Below, in pieces: positions 1 through 13,325 of a DNA stretch of 64,000 bases. Numbering within the stretch: position 1 is the stretch's first letter; every line of letters starts with the position of its first letter. The position numbers and the translations under genes were made by a program. The stretch is taken from the NCBI RefSeq assembly GCF_025698545.1, contig NC_068567.1:434001-498000 (forward strand). Direction: 5' to 3'. Below the pieces are notes generated by a model. It had not been told where the DNA came from. It searched no databases and saw only the letters and a program-made list of their open reading frames with translations. The stretch is from Gossypium raimondii (Eukaryota; Streptophyta; Magnoliopsida; Malvales; Malvaceae).

Positions 1-47
1 CCAATTTTTTACTTTGGAACTAATAGGTTTCTGATTTCCTGTGCTAG

Positions 48-3000
48 CTGTTAGCAAACTTAACAATAATAGTCAAATTGCTAGCTGGGATACAAGATTC
101 GAGACAGGTACAAGAACTGCCTTGCTGCAACCTTTCTCTCCTATTGTGATTGCGGCAGATGAGAATGAACGGATCAGGTATGTGATTTATGTTTTTATGG
201 ATTCCTAAAGCAAGTTAATTCCAATGTTACATGATTTGAGTTAACATGCCATAGCGAGTGGATTATTTTTACTCGTCTTAAACCTGTGGTTACGGGTTAC
301 AATGATGTGCCTTGATAATTTGCTTGCGTTGACCGGTTATGGTGTGTGGTAATTGATCCAGATATTAAGTTGTACACCATAAATGCATCAATTCGATATA
401 GGTTCTAGAAAAGATCAACAAGGTGGCAAGTTCTGATTGGCATTCACTGGGCGTGCATCTGATATAAACTCTTAAGAAGTTCTATACTTTGTGTTTCCTA
501 GAAGATCTGAAATGAGTTAAGACTTAAGCGAGTTTGGAACTTCTCGGCCATATTAATTTTTTGGATTTTTTTTTCAGGGTATGGAATTATGAGGAAGCCA
601 CCCTCCTCAATGGTTTTGATAATCATGATTTTCCGGAAAAGGGAATATCTAAACTTTGTCTTTTGAATGAGCTTGATGACAGCTTGTTGCTTGTTGCTTC
701 AAGTAATATTCTTTACCACTTCTTTCTCCCAGTGTTTTTGCGAGGTTTTCTTTTTTCTAAAATTAGCTCGGGGCTGATCTTGTACAGGTGATGGAAATAT
801 ACGGATTTGGAAAGATTATACACTGAGGGGGAAACAAAAACACGTTACCGCATTTTCTTCTATCCAAGGTCACAAACCTGGCATGCGGAGTTTGAATGCT
901 GTTGTGGACTGGCAACAGCAGTCTGGATATCTCGTATGTATTTCTTCTAGACGGTTTTATCTCTAGGACATTATTGCCACTTACAATTTGATGCCTAATG
1001 TAGTTTTCTTCATTGCTCTGATGTTATGCTACTAGTATGCATCTGGAGAGATATCATCCATCATGCTTTGGGACTTGGATAAGGAGCAACTTGTTAATTC
1101 AATACCATCATCCTCGGATTGTAGTGTCTCGGCATTGGTGAGTCTTCAATCTCTTTCGCATATATTAATTTATGTTAAATGATTGGATTGAGCACGGTTA
1201 TATACATGTTGGTTGCGACAGGTGCCTTATAAAAATTAGTCCTCTCTATTCAACCGGACAAATTAGTCCTTGTACATTAGATCAAATAGCAAATTGGTCC
1301 ATCTGTTAAAAATTCCATCCATTTTTGCTATTAAAAATTGGTCCCTATACATCAGCATGAGGTATACATGGCACGCTACGTGTAACTATCTGGTTATTTC
1401 GTCAGTTACACCAGTTTTTAATAGTAGAAATGGATGAAAGTTTTAACAGAAATGACCAATTTCATTTTTGATTTAACGTATAGGGAGTAATTTGCTCATT
1501 TTTTGAGTGAAGGGGGCAAAATGCAATCTAACTCCTAGTGTAGGGGCTTCCTTGGTACTTTTACCATTCCTTATAAGAAAAAAGGAAAATTACGGCATAT
1601 AACTATTGAGTTGGCATATACGAGGGTATGCTTTAACTGAGAACATGCTATGTTGGAAAGTTTGTTAAGTTTTATTAGTTTGGATGCTTTCCCAAATATT
1701 GAGTTAAATGAACCTAATGTTAAACAAAGTTCTCGTTGAAGAAATTGAAGTGCCTTTGTGATTCTTCTCGTTCTATTTTGTTTTAAGATTTAGCTCTTAT
1801 ATTTAATCTTGTCATCAGATTTGTTTTGGTCATCGTTTTTTTTTGGGTAGTTCATCTTGTGTTGCATATTTTCTTCACATTAACAGGCTTCTTCTCAAGT
1901 CCATGCTGGTCAATTTGCAGCTGGTTTTGTGGATGGTTCTGTTAGACTATATGACATCCGGACACCCGACATGTAAACATTCTGATCAATTTTTTATTTG
2001 TTGACAAGATAATGAAAGAATAATTTTTTTTGGGAATTTTTGCCTGTTTGTGATGTCATTTGAGCTTTTCTTCAGAGGACTCGACCACGTTTTTATAGTG
2101 CTTAAAATACACCTCTATTTATTATTCAATCCCATCTCTTTATTTTCAGAAGAAAATGCTATCTCGTGTTGGGTAAAAGTACCATGGAGGCTTTTATATT
2201 AAGAGTTGGATTGTATTTTGCCTTTACTAAAAAATAGGCAAATTAGTCATTGAACGTTAGATGAGTAAACTGGTCCTTCTGTTAAAAATTTCATCCATCT
2301 CTACTGTTAAAATTCGGTCTGTGTACGTTAGAATGAGGTACACATGGCATATCACGTGTAACTATCTAGTTATTTTATGAACAATGCCAATTGTTAACAG
2401 TAGAAATGGATTAAATTCTAACAGAAATTATTAGTTTGCTCTTTGATTTAATATATAAGGATTAATTTTCCCATTTTTTTAGTAAAGGGGGCAAAATGCA
2501 ATTTGACTCATAATGTAGGTATCCTCATGATACTTTTACCTCTCATGCTATCCGTATTTATCTATCTGACCCGCATTTGTTCTTTTAATGTTTAGGCTGG
2601 TTCGCACAACCAGGCCGCATACCCAACAAGTGGCAAGAGTTGTGGGTATTGGCTTTCAACCCGGACTTGATCAAGGAAAGGTAAGGCAACTCACATTTCT
2701 TATGTCTGGTAAAAAAACGTGTATCGATGTTGTCAACATCCTTGTTCCTTGTTGAACATCTCATTCGAGATTTTGATCTAGGAAACGCAAAACATTGATG
2801 AACTTTCATGTTATTTTTCAGATTGTTAGTGCATCCCAGGCTGGTGATATTCAGTTCCTCGATATTAGAAGTCAAAGAGATACAGACCTTACAATTGATG
2901 CTCACCGAGGATCACTTACAGCTTTAGCCGTTCATAGACATGCCCCGATAATCGCCAGTGGTTCAGCAAAACAGCTAATCAAAGTTTTCAGTCTAAAAGG

Positions 3001-3160
3001 TGAACAACTCGGCACCATTAGATACCAACATACCTTCATGGCCCAGAAGATTGGTTCCGTAAGCTGCCTTACCTTCCATCCCTACCAAGTGTTACTCGCT
3101 GCCGGTGCCGCCGATGCCTGCGTTTCAATCTATGCTGATGACAACTCTCATACAAGATAA
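48..3160 (+). CDS. RAPTOR1: RAPTOR, C-terminal WD40 part (5' end outside window)
   Basis: Regulatory-associated protein of TOR, the scaffold that recruits substrates to TOR kinase. Only the C-terminal half of the beta-propeller is in the window. Exons by GT/AG and frame: 48-177, 578-702, 788-933, 1036-1137, 1887-1972, 2596-2680, 2822-3160; phases agree at every junction. The joined protein has WD-type repeats, with landmarks [57 protein letters not shown] and [20 protein letters not shown], and ends [12 protein letters not shown]. This closely follows Arabidopsis RAPTOR1 as I recall it. The first visible codon (Ala) is split by the intron ending at 47. Introns 1137-1887 and 1972-2596 carry two copies of a palindromic MITE. 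No frame damage is seen, so the gene looks functional. The 3' neighbour is convergent. Confidence 0.93.
1229..1565. mobile_element. Palindromic MITE, copy 1 (left end eroded)
   Basis: It lies in a RAPTOR intron. The right end (about 1512-1565) matches the ends of the copies at 2172-2540 and 5505-5833: a GGGGCAAAATGCAATC block followed by GGTACTTTTACC. The middle has the same mirrored pattern (TTAAAAATTCCATCCATTT ... AAATGGATGAAAGTTTTAAC). The left terminus is not recognisable. Confidence 0.7.
2172..2540. mobile_element. Palindromic MITE, copy 2 (both ends present)
   Basis: It lies in the RAPTOR intron 1973-2595. It begins GGTAAAAGTACCATGGAGG and ends in the inverted form ATCATGATACTTTTACC, with nearly the whole ~370 bp arranged as two mirrored arms. 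Flanks TCTCGTGTT and TCTCATGCT look like an imperfect 9-bp target duplication. Long arms plus a 9-10 bp duplication suggest a Mutator-type non-autonomous element; the superfamily is inferred. Confidence 0.75.
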
Positions 3161-4412
3161 ACGTATAAATCCTTCCACAGTATCACAAAACCCGGAGGCA
3201 GATCATGGTGAATGAAACCGTCTTAGGCACAAATTTCATGGAAGGTCAGTGATCCAAGTTAATAGTTGCAAAAATTTATTCGAGTTCGGATCATTGTTCG
3301 AGTGTTTCGGGATATGCTGCTGCCAGGTTTACAATTCCACTATGGGTGTTATTGGAAATTCAGGGGTATAAACAGATATATATATTGATTTCATTAGCCT
3401 CCGGTCACACGTTTATCTTTGCATATACATATACGGGGGGTTTGTGGGGGTGGCTTTGGCAAATAATATGTTATATATATAGGTGATGATGCATTGTAAA
3501 TATTTTCCTTTGTTTTTTTGGTTCCCATTAATTCATGGTTTTCAATGTGTTGAAATTGTAAAGGCTGCAACATTTGCCATTGTCATAAATTTTAAGTATT
3601 GCAAGCAGATTGGTTTATGGTCAAGCCCCAAGTTGTTGCCACTCTAAAGCTATATTTTTGGAACCAGATCAATGGTAAAACCGATTAAGTTCCGATTTTG
3701 ATTAAATAAATTCTTAAAAATTTTATAAAATCGAACCTAGTTCAATCGGTTCAATCAATTTGGATCTTTTTTCAGTAGTTTTGCAGAACTACCTATTAAT
3801 TGTTGCCACAAATGGGATTGGATATTTAGGGTGTTTTTTGAATTATTTTGAGAGGAGATCAAATATTTGTATTTTTTAATTATTTTAATTCCATTTTATA
3901 GATTTGTAATCTGAATCCATTTATTATTTGAAATTAAATTAAATACTATTATCCATTTGAATTTTTCTTTTAAATCTCCCATCATCTTTTAAATATAAAA
4001 AATATTCGCAAAATTGAAATTTAAATAAACTAAACATCCACTCTGAATTCATATAAATCATCCTATCAAAATATTGATAGTTCTAACTTCATAAAATAAT
4101 TCACAAATCATAAATGGTAATTTCAGTGAGAACCAAAACTATTGCATTGTAATTATTAATTTTGAAGGTGAGAATGGCAATGGTAATGGCAGAGGCTATA
4201 AATAAACATATTTAAAAGGCACCAAAAAACTATATACTAATATAACAACAATAATATTGAATCACAAATCAAATCTAAAAAGACAAATTCCACAGCAAAT
4301 CAATCTAAAAAGAAAAACAAATCCATGTCTTAGATACTTTGATTTACACCAAAGATTCACAATGGACATATATATCCTTTTGCATAAACCTTAAAACTAC
4401 AACACTCTTTTC
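3161..4412. other. Convergent intergenic region, RAPTOR/TOL6 3' UTRs
   Basis: This AT-rich spacer lies between two genes that end towards each other. The first few hundred bases after 3160 are probably RAPTOR 3' UTR, and the last part up to 4412 is probably TOL6 3' UTR read on the minus strand. I see no coding region or recognisable transposon. Confidence 0.6.
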
Positions 4413-7400
4413 TTACTTCCTTCCACCAACCATACTTTGTGTATTACTACCCGACAAGTTTGGTGATGTACTACTACGCCTTCCGTCACCATTTCCGAGC
4501 ACGTTCAGATCTTCGAACAATAGGTATGACGGGATAAAAGGCTTTTGTCCTGATGTGGGAGCAGGGTTCCTGGGACCGGTACTCGTCCAAGAATCACCTC
4601 CGTTCATTGGTGCTCCGCCGTTGGTTCCTCTTATGGGGAATGAGCTATTATGCTGCAAGGGTCTGGGCCCTGTAATGGAATTTGATGCAGTGGTGTTCAC
4701 TTGGGGAGTGGAGATCATGTTATTTGTAGAAGAGCGGTGGTTTTGGCTGTTGAAATAACCGGGAGTTGCAGCCCATGGTGGAGGGGGATATGCGGATGTG
4801 TATTGAGGCCGGAAATATGGTTGGTATTGAGGTTGTCCGAATGACTGGTGCGGTGACTGGGACTGGGATGGTGATTGGGGTTGGAGTCGGATTTGAGACT
4901 GTGTATTTAACTGATGAGGCTGGGATCGTGCTTGGAACTGATGTTGAGCCTGAGATGGTGAATTCGACTGATTTTGAGCTTGTGGCTCAGTTTGGAACTG
5001 GGTTGGTTGTAGCTGGACTTGGGGCTGAGACGGTTTTTGAGGTTGAGCCCAAGGAACCACATAACTATTATACGGCAGCTGCGCCTGACTTGCAGGGTAT
5101 GTTTGGGAAGCATAAGGATATCCTTGGCTGCTAGGAGGAACAGGTACCTGATGTTGAGATGCAGATGGTGGTGTGGGAGGGGCATGCGGAGAGGAAGCCG
5201 TTGTTGTGGACAAGGTAAGGCTTAAAAGATCAATCAAGTCCTGTTCTTTCGAAGTTTTAACTGGTGCAGGTGGATCAGGCAAAGCTAAAGCATTGCTCGG
5301 AATAGAGGTTGAGGCGGTTGGTGTATACGATGTCGTCACATTGGCATTACTGACTGGCGCAGTAGCTTCACTTGTTCCAGGAGAAGCGTTCTGAGGAGAT
5401 GTGAACTGTGCTCTGGAATGCCTGCACTCGGATCAAAAGGTGAACCAGTCAAGAACTGAGCTAAACCTATCATATTTACACAAGGTTTGATTATAGACAA
5501 GCAAGGTAAAAGCACCATGGAGGCCCTTGAACTGTGAGTCGAATTCCATTTTGCCCCTCTATTAAAAAAAGGGGCAAATTAATCTGTATACGCTGGATCA
5601 AAGAGCAAACTGGTTCTTTTATTAAAAAATTTCATCCATTTTATTGTTAAAAACTGGTCCTTGTAATCTGGTTATTTTGTCAACCACGTCAGTTTTTAGT
5701 AAAATTGGATGAATTTTTAATAAAAAAGACAAACTCTTTAATCTAAAATACAAAGACTAATTTGCCCATTTTTTGAATAAAAGAAGCAAAATGCAATCCG
5801 ACTCCTATTACAGGGGCCTTAATGGTACTTACCAAACTAGCAAAGGAATTTTCCTAAGGACAAGCCATATACAACATAAAATTAGTCATTTGAAGGACTG
5901 CAACAGGTGAAATAAGGTGAATTAGAGGTTAGCATATGAAACCTTCTAGCTAGCTGTGCGAAGTCGTCTTCCTCTTCTTCCTCTTCATCGATATGGCTTT
6001 TTGTCACAGTGGCAACCGGTGTGGGTGGACTTATATTAGGTGCTGGGCTCTTCGCTTCACTTGATTTGTTGGAGGAACTTGCTTCATTATGCATCGGGCT
6101 TACAGCAGTAGCTTCAACTGGCAAGGGGGAACCTAAAGCTATAGCATCGTGTTTCGCAAGTAAGCTTTGCAGACCATCATTTAGTTCAAGACCTCGAGCT
6201 AAAAGTTCCTCATCCCTGCCACAGCCAATAAAAAGAAAAAGAAAAAAACACTTTTGACATCTGCACATAGGCCACGTATAAAAGAAAGAACTTCGACATT
6301 TTTACAAAACCGTTTCAACAATAAGTTCCAAGTCATTATAGAAAAACAAAATTCAGAGACAGACTAACCCGGTAGTTGTAAGCATCTGCATCAGCTTTTT
6401 TTGGTTGGAACGACATCGATTAACGAGATCAACTATCACTTCATCTTTCACTGCCTGTTAATACGAACCAAAAATCACAGTTAAACATTCCACCGACAAT
6501 TTAAAAGAAAAGGTTTCATTATTATCGTTCATACCGCACTATGACTCGGGTTTACAGCTTGTAGCATGTCACTTAAGAGCTCCATAACATCCTTCATTGA
6601 GTCTAAGCTAGACAAACTAAGATTATCAATCCGAAAAAGGAGTGAGACACCAAAACACCTGTAAATAAACAAAGAAACTTAATAAACAAAACTTAAAAAG
6701 TGATTTTTTAGACCTTAAACTTTCGATCTCGGTAGCCATTGTTTCATCAAGCCTTCTAGAAGAATTGCTTGGCATTCCATAACCGGGATTCAAGGTTGGA
6801 TGTGTAGCTGGTGGTGTAAAGATAGGAGCTGTATTTGATGAACGCTTGGGAAATTCTACTCCCGAACGCTGTCATTTATACATTTACAAAATTTTAGAAT
6901 CACTATAGTTAAAGACAACGAGAGTTAGTTGATCTTAGAAGTGGACATCCTCGGATATCATATCCTTGATGCCAGTCCACTACCACATGTTATTTAAGGG
7001 TGCTAGGCTTACCCTTAGCTCATCATATGCCCAGTAGTACTGTGGATGTTTACCCCCTGGACCGCCAAATGCCTCTTGCCAAGAGTCCAACAAAGCCAAA
7101 ATTTTATCCCTCACTAGCATATCCGCCTGCAGTATTCACGAAGCCAGGCTCGTTAAAACTGACAGATAGACTTGAGATGCTAATAAACAGTGTCATATGC
7201 TGGCAAAATAACATGAGAACAAGATCAAAATAGATAGAAACCAGATGCTGAATCCATGCATTGAAGTCAAAACACGCCACGTTTCAGGACGACCAATGAC
7301 CATGTAAAAAAGTACCAGACAACCACTAACATTAACATTCATGACTAGTTCAATGATTTTCAGCAACTATCATCCCGTCTTTCTAGAACAACTCATGTCC

Positions 7401-8970
7401 TCCCGGTTAATAGTGAACCTAACTTAAATTTCAATAACGTGTATATGGCCACTAATCTGTATTACATAGGTATAGTATCACTAACATCAGTCATTAGTAC
7501 CAAGCAGGATCGTGTTCTTTCATGGGATTTATGCAACAGCTTTTGTTTTCCTCCAACATATTCATACAATATATACAAATCGTCTCGCAACAACATTCGC
7601 AGTGTTTCTTGCATTTATTGTAAGCTTTTACTCCATTTAGCTAGCAACAATCCCTTGAAACCTAAGGGCCCCAAGCTAGTTCAATTCATTCTAAAGACCG
7701 TTGAATTAATATGCTTATTCGGGGGCAAGGCGACAAAAAATCCATTTTGGAAAGGCAATAAAGTAAGCATAGTCCAAAACAAATGAATATGACCAACAAT
7801 TCGTGTAATAATCAAATTGTTAAAAACTCAAAGAATTACCTTCTTCTTCACAATTTTAACCATCTCCCCCAATATATTCCTCTCAGCAATCTGAAAATGA
7901 ACATAATCACCACAATTCTTCACCATTGTTTCCAAAAGCTACAAAAGGGGAAAACAGAACTCGGTTAATCCGCAAACACAACAACACACAAAATCCCTAA
8001 ATAACGAAGCCGGGAATTCAAGAAATTGTTTTTCCGTCTAAAATTTACCGTCAAAGCTAGTAATTGAACTTTAGAACTCTTGTGCTGCAACCTTCTCTTC
8101 ACAGCTTTTACAACATCCTTTGCTGGCCTAAAATATCAACATACGAAGTTCAGCCTAATCAGTAAAACTAGCTAAATCTTACATTAATTTACAAAACATT
8201 AATCGACAAAACCCCGAAAAAAAGTAGTAAATCGAGCTCGTAGCTAAATATTCCATTAATTACAGAACATTAGTCGATCAAACCCCAGAAAAGTAGTAAA
8301 TCGAGCTCCTAGCTAAATTTTACATTAATTTCCCAAACATTAATTGATAAACCCCCCCCAAAAAAACTACTAAATCAAGCCATCGAAATCGAATTAACAG
8401 AGAAATTATAAAGAAACTATAACCAAAATAATGTTTCTTTTCATTAGAAAGTCTCTTTATTTATTGCCTATCTTCATAAATACTTTAAAGTGATGGTTGA
8501 AAAATTATATCACCTTTTAATTCAATTATCTTCATATAATTCAACCTAAAAAGTAATTTAATTAAATCCTTGTACAAGAATCATATTTTTTCAATCAATC
8601 AATTTCATCCACAAAAGAAACATAAAAAATCCATAGTTCAATACCATATTAAATACTCAAACATGATGAGAAAATTAATGAAAAATATTCTACAACATAG
8701 AAAAAATTAAATTAAAATAAATACCAACATAAAAACATGCACGTAAAACCTAAGAAAATTTAAAAAAAAAAATCAAAGTCAACTCCTTTACAAAAGAAAT
8801 TAACAAAATTAAAAAGAACAAAGATTAATTTTTTTTTACCAATGATTAGAATTAACAGAATCGCAAATATCGATATTCATAGTCCAATCAGGACCCATTA
8901 GAAGATCGCTCGTTGCCTTATCTACAGCTACTGTCGCTGCTGATGATGAAGCTGATGACATCATCATCAT
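4413..8970 (-). CDS. TOL6: TOM1-like protein with VHS and GAT domains (TOL6-like)
   Basis: Ubiquitin-binding adaptor of the plant TOL family, which does the ESCRT-0-like step of passing ubiquitinated plasma-membrane cargo (for example PIN2) to endosomal degradation. Exons on the minus strand: 8840-8970, 8049-8127, 7840-7938, 7013-7126, 6714-6868, 6535-6616, 6369-6454, 5943-6215, 4413-5421; all phases fit. The VHS domain runs from [18 protein letters not shown] through [20 protein letters not shown] to [20 protein letters not shown]. The GAT domain covers [18 protein letters not shown] to [19 protein letters not shown]. The acidic motif [17 protein letters not shown] follows, then a long Gln/Pro/Ser-rich tail ending SMVGGRK. 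I place the start at 8970, where four Met codons precede [16 protein letters not shown]; an in-frame ATG at 9063 would add a lysine-rich stretch. The order of landmarks matches Arabidopsis TOL6 better than TOL9. Confidence 0.9.
5505..5833. mobile_element. Palindromic MITE, copy 3, in a TOL6 intron
   Basis: It begins GGTAAAAGCACCATGGAGG and ends in the mirrored form TTAATGGTACTTACC. The flanks AGACAAGCAA and AAACTAGCAA form a 10-bp target duplication with two mismatches. It is the same family as the two elements in RAPTOR introns and sits wholly within the TOL6 intron 5422-5942. Confidence 0.78.
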
Positions 8971-10399
8971 GTTTTCTTTTTTTGTTCTTCTCTTCTGTTC
9001 TTTTTCCTTTTCTTTACAGCAATTTTCTGCTTGTTTCCCGAGAAAATTCCACCTGAGGAACAAACGACGACGATGAAGATGATAATTTCAAGTTTTTTTT
9101 TTCTCTGCAAAAACCCACCACCTTTTTTCCTTATCTTCTGTTTGGATCCTAGGAAAAATAAAAAATAAAAAAAACCAAACCCCTAAGAGAAAATTATAAA
9201 AGGAAAATTCTTTCCTCAGCTTTCCTTTTTATAAAGAGGCTTTAAAGCAAGAAATTTTCATTTTTCTACGGGAAATTCGTTTCTATTTAGGGAGAATTTC
9301 AAAATGAGGCGGTGGACTAGAAATTATTTTAGTCAACCATCATATTGTAAAAGTATTTATTGGTATAGGAAAAAGAATGTCACCCTTATCTTCAAGTTAT
9401 TGTAAGTACTACTTTACCCTCATCATTTAAACGGAAAAATTCCATTTAAAGTTTTAATAATAAATGTTTCAATTCGATGTTTAGTTTTGTTATACAATTA
9501 TAATAAAATATATAATTATTCGACTCGGAATTCCATTCAAAATATCTAATTTAAATAGTCTCAAACACTCCATTTGAGGAGGGGGACGGAAAAAGACCCC
9601 ATCTTGATTATCTTCTTCCTTCCTTCTCCTACATCATCAGGACTCTTCTTCTTTCTTGAACTACAATTTTTTTTAATTTCTTGCATATAATTTCCTAAAT
9701 TTTTAAATTTTTAAAAAAAATTTAATCTCACAAAAGTTCTCATTAATTTCAAAAAAAATTAAAAATTTTAACTAGACCCTAATTATTTTAAATAAAATTA
9801 TTATTAAACTTCTAAGATTTTTTAAAAAAATTACACGACCCCAAAATTTAGTCTCGATATCCACCAATGAATATTTTTTAATCATTCTAAGTAGAGTTAA
9901 TCCTTACAAAATGTAAATCGAACATAGTTTGATAGAATGAGATTTAAGCCAAAATAAATTTAGATATAACTTCAACATAATTTACATAGACTAAAACACG
10001 AACCGAATTTAAACATATGATTTTTATAACTCGAGCATCTAAAATTCAACTCAATAATAAATAATCAAATTCGATTTTTTTTGTTCATATTAGTTTGAGG
10101 GCAAAAGGTAATTGCAAAAGCTTTATTTTAATTACTAAAATTGTCAAAATAGAGCCGGCTTATTCTACTTTTATTTAATGAATGGGAAAGTGTTGTGAAA
10201 TGGGACAAAAGTTTCATAGAAATTTACGGATAATGCCAATTATTGTAACTATGCTTATGATATATGCTTTTGTCTGTGATTTTCTTAGTAAATGTCAGAA
10301 ATTCTAATTCCCCTACATTTAATGCATTTATTCTTTTAAAATTTTTATTATCTTCTAGTTAATTATTATTATAACTCTTCGAACTACATGAAATCGTCT
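8971..10399. other. TOL6 5' flank and AT-rich spacer
   Basis: Sequence just above 8970 is probable TOL6 5' UTR and promoter (minus strand), with pyrimidine-rich runs around 8967-9010. From about 9660 to 9850 it is low-complexity AT sequence with short imperfect repeats of the AAAATTTT type. I see no gene. Confidence 0.5.
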
Positions 10400-10506
10400 T
10401 TTTTTAGGTGAACTACAAGAAGAGGGCAAAGCCCTAATAGCAACACGACTAGAGCGACTTGAACTTAAGCTGCACGTGAACACTTTGACTATCAGGCCAA
10501 CACATG
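10400..10506 (-). mobile_element. tRNA-like SINE, family B, copy 1
   Basis: On the minus strand it has a tRNA-like head with GTTCAAGTCGCTC resembling a pol III box B, and a 3' end TTCACCTAAAAAAAG. It matches the copies at 22969-23090, 28351-28467 and 53091-53170. Confidence 0.5.
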
Positions 10507-11080
10507 GGGTTCATGTAGAGCCGATGTCTTTGGTTATGTTAATGTAATATCTTGCATAATTAATTCATATCATATAATATATTTTCTTATTTTATCTAAT
10601 TTATTAGCATAATATCATATCATATTATATTTTTCCGTATCTAATTTCTATCATGAATAGGCTATGTAACCCAATGTAAATTAAGAAGTAATATTTTTCT
10701 TTCACATCAGAATTCATCCCTCTTTCTTTTTTTGTCTCCCAATTACGCGGAAAAGCACGAATGCCAAGAGATCTTACCTAAGGTAAAAGTTTTTTTAAAA
10801 TTAGGAGTTAAATTTATTATCACTATTTGATTTGAAAGGGAAAAATGAAATATGATGAGGATGTCACCTTCTTAAATAATGTCAAATTGATTTGATGTAT
10901 AAAGTTTATTCGATTTTTGGCTATATGGTATTTATCTATTTAAAGTATCATTTCATTGTAGCTTTTATTTAATCTTTTAACATTATCAAGAGAAATAGAG
11001 GTGCCAATTTTAGCTAATAAATACGTGTATGAGGACCTTCCTTTATTAAATATATATTTTCAAAAATTATAAAATAAAAA
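10507..11080. other. AT-rich spacer
   Basis: I see no open frame, RNA gene or recognised repeat here. Confidence 0.4.
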
Positions 11081-11200
11081 TTGATTGAGTCTTAAGTCGA
11101 TTAGGAAGCCGTGGTTTCGAATGTGTTGAAGCGCATTATCCTCTTATTTAATAGTCGAGGAGGGATTATAGGTAGTTTAAGGTATTGTATCAAAAAGAGA
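11081..11200 (+). mobile_element. tRNA-like SINE, family A, degraded copy
   Basis: It starts TTGATTGAGTCTTAAGTCGA, continues with a box-B-like GTTTCGAATG and GCGCATTATCCTCTTATTTA, and ends in an A-rich run (CAAAAAGAGAAAA). It matches the head and body of the minus-strand copy at 12067-12249. Confidence 0.5.
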
Positions 11201-12066
11201 AAATATGAGCGATGTGGAAGTTGGATAGAGGAGGTGTTGCGATTGGGACGAGTTTAGGGTAGTTTTTAAAAAATATTTTATTAAATGAAAAGTTACGGAC
11301 CAAATTGATGTATATTTAAGCACCAAAGTGGTAGATTAAATATATTTAAGAGATGAAATCGTAATTTAAGTCTTTAGATGATAATTTATATCTGTATTAT
11401 AATTTAAAATTCTAATGAATTAAAACCTATTATTTTACGAAGTAACAAATATTAATATGATGGTATTTTTGTTATTTTAGATTCTTATAATATATTACTA
11501 TAGTGGTATTTGAGCCTAAAGTACGATAATCTTTATAATTTCAACTTAACCATTTCAACCAAAGAGGAAAAACAAATACATGTCAGGGTTCAAATCATAA
11601 ATTAAGCCTTTAAATAATAATCTATATCTAAAGCATTATTTAAGCTCCTGATTGAGTTGATGTTATAAGTCAACTAGACACTTGCATTGTTTATCTAATC
11701 ACTTCAAAATGGATGAAAAAGTTAATGTTTAACTGTGTTGATGTGAAATCCACATGGTAGTGCACGTGTACGCCGCACGTAAGTAATTAATCAATTTTTA
11801 ACAATTAAAAATACTAAAAATGTATATAAATATATTTTAAAAAATATATTTTTATAATATTTTTGAATTTTTTAAAATTTTAAATTTAATTAATTGTTGG
11901 CGGGATGTAATACGATAATTCATGTGCATGCCACGTGAGTAAAGTTAACAAACCTTAACTTTTCCATTCATTTTAGGGTGATTAGACAAATAGACCAAGT
12001 TCAATGACTAAAGAGGTAAAAAATTAAATAAAAGGCTAAAATGACTTATGTAGTTTCGTTAATTTT

Positions 12067-12249
12067 TTTTGAACAATCTCATTATAAGTTCTGATCATAT
12101 CTGTTCTTTTTTAACACAATATTTAAAACTACCTAAAGCCTCTCTCTAATCCATAAGTAGGAGGATAATGCAATTCAGCGCACTTGCACCGACGTCCTCC
12201 TGAATTGACAACAATACCCATACTAATTGAGCTAAGACTCAATTAACAA
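12067..12249 (-). mobile_element. tRNA-like SINE, family A, best preserved copy
   Basis: Read on the minus strand it opens with TGAGTCTTAGCTCAATTAGT, which looks like a tRNA head with box A. A degraded box B (GGTGCAAGTGCGC) follows, then a body with CCTCCTACTTATGG, and it ends GATTGTTCAAAAAAAATT. A pol III type internal promoter and an A-rich 3' end define a SINE. Confidence 0.6.
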
Positions 12250-12656
12250 AATTTGTTAATTTTAATGAATAGAAAATGATTGTGGCATGTAATTTTATAT
12301 TTGTTGAAAGCGTAAATCTTTGACTTAAGCAATTAATATGAATTACACCCATAAATTCCTTCTAATTAATTTAGAGTGGTCATCATCCTACCCAAACTAT
12401 GTATTTACCTTTTTTGTCTTTTGAGGAAAAAAATAGTAAAATTATAATTAATAAGAATGGAGTGTAGAGGTGGTAATTTATATTTATGCCCTCTAATATC
12501 ATAAAAGAAAAAAAAATATTTAGGTTTGAATTTATTGAGATTAAAATGCCGACGTGTAAACTAACGAGACTCATCACTTGTCACACTATAAACTCCACCT
12601 AGAATTATTTCCTATTTTACATGAAAATTTTATTATTTGGTTAAGATGTGGATTTA

Positions 12657-12790
12657 GGGTGGGTTTGGATGGGCAGGGCGTTTACCTGCGGTTAGTGTAA
12701 AAACAACGGTGGCGGTGAGATTAGATACTGTAGCGTGAGACAAAAAGTAAGCTCAACGCACCGCACCCAATCGCCCATCCAAACCCACCC
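12657..12790. mobile_element. Tourist-like MITE, copy 1, with TTA target duplication
   Basis: A 134-bp element with perfect 18-bp terminal inverted repeats, GGGTGGGTTTGGATGGGC at 12657-12674 and its complement at 12773-12790. It is flanked by TTA on both sides (12654-12656 and 12791-12793). A 3-bp TWA duplication with this kind of terminus is the signature of PIF/Harbinger-derived Tourist MITEs. Confidence 0.85.
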
Positions 12791-13162
12791 TTAGCTCTTG
12801 TACTCTAATTTAATCAATTTTGCTCTCTATCAAATTTCTATCATTAGTGTTATATTATGTGTAAGTTTTGAATTTAATCTCTTTTCTTCGATTTGATCAT
12901 TTTTTGCCTCTATACTTTCTAAATTTTGAAATTTCAATACTATCCCAAACAACAACATTAAATCAATTAATTAAAATGACAATAATAAGTTGACATTATA
13001 TTACACACATGATAATCTATATAAGAATTTAATAACTAACGTTTGAGATAAGAATAAATTTTCAAATTTTGAAACAAGATAACGTATCATACAAAGATTA
13101 ATAGAAGAATTGATCTTCTTTTTTTTATGTACGTGTTCTATTTCTCTACATAATTAATCAAA

Positions 13163-13325
13163 ATTTTTTAACAATCTCATTATAGGTTCTGATCATATCT
13201 GTTTTTTTTATACAATACCTAGAACTACCTATAGTTCCTCTCCAACTCATAAATAAAAAGATAATACGTTTCAGCGTACTCGAACCATAATAATCTATTG
13301 CAAGTTGATTGATTAGAGATAAGTA
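13163..13325 (-). mobile_element. tRNA-like SINE, family A, degraded copy
   Basis: It shares with 12067-12249 the order CAATCTCATTATA, GTTCTGATCATATCTGTT, ACCTATAGTTCCTCTCC and a box-B remnant GTACTCGAACC (plus-strand reading). Confidence 0.5.

Noticed and set aside
4339..5394. Several plus-strand frames of 70-140 residues
   Set aside because: Antisense shadows of the Gln/Pro-rich last exon of the TOL6-like gene.
8971..9063. Upstream in-frame ATG for the TOL6-like gene
   Set aside because: The extra lysine/glutamate-rich residues have no match to the TOL family as I know it. The later Met cluster gives the normal N-terminus.
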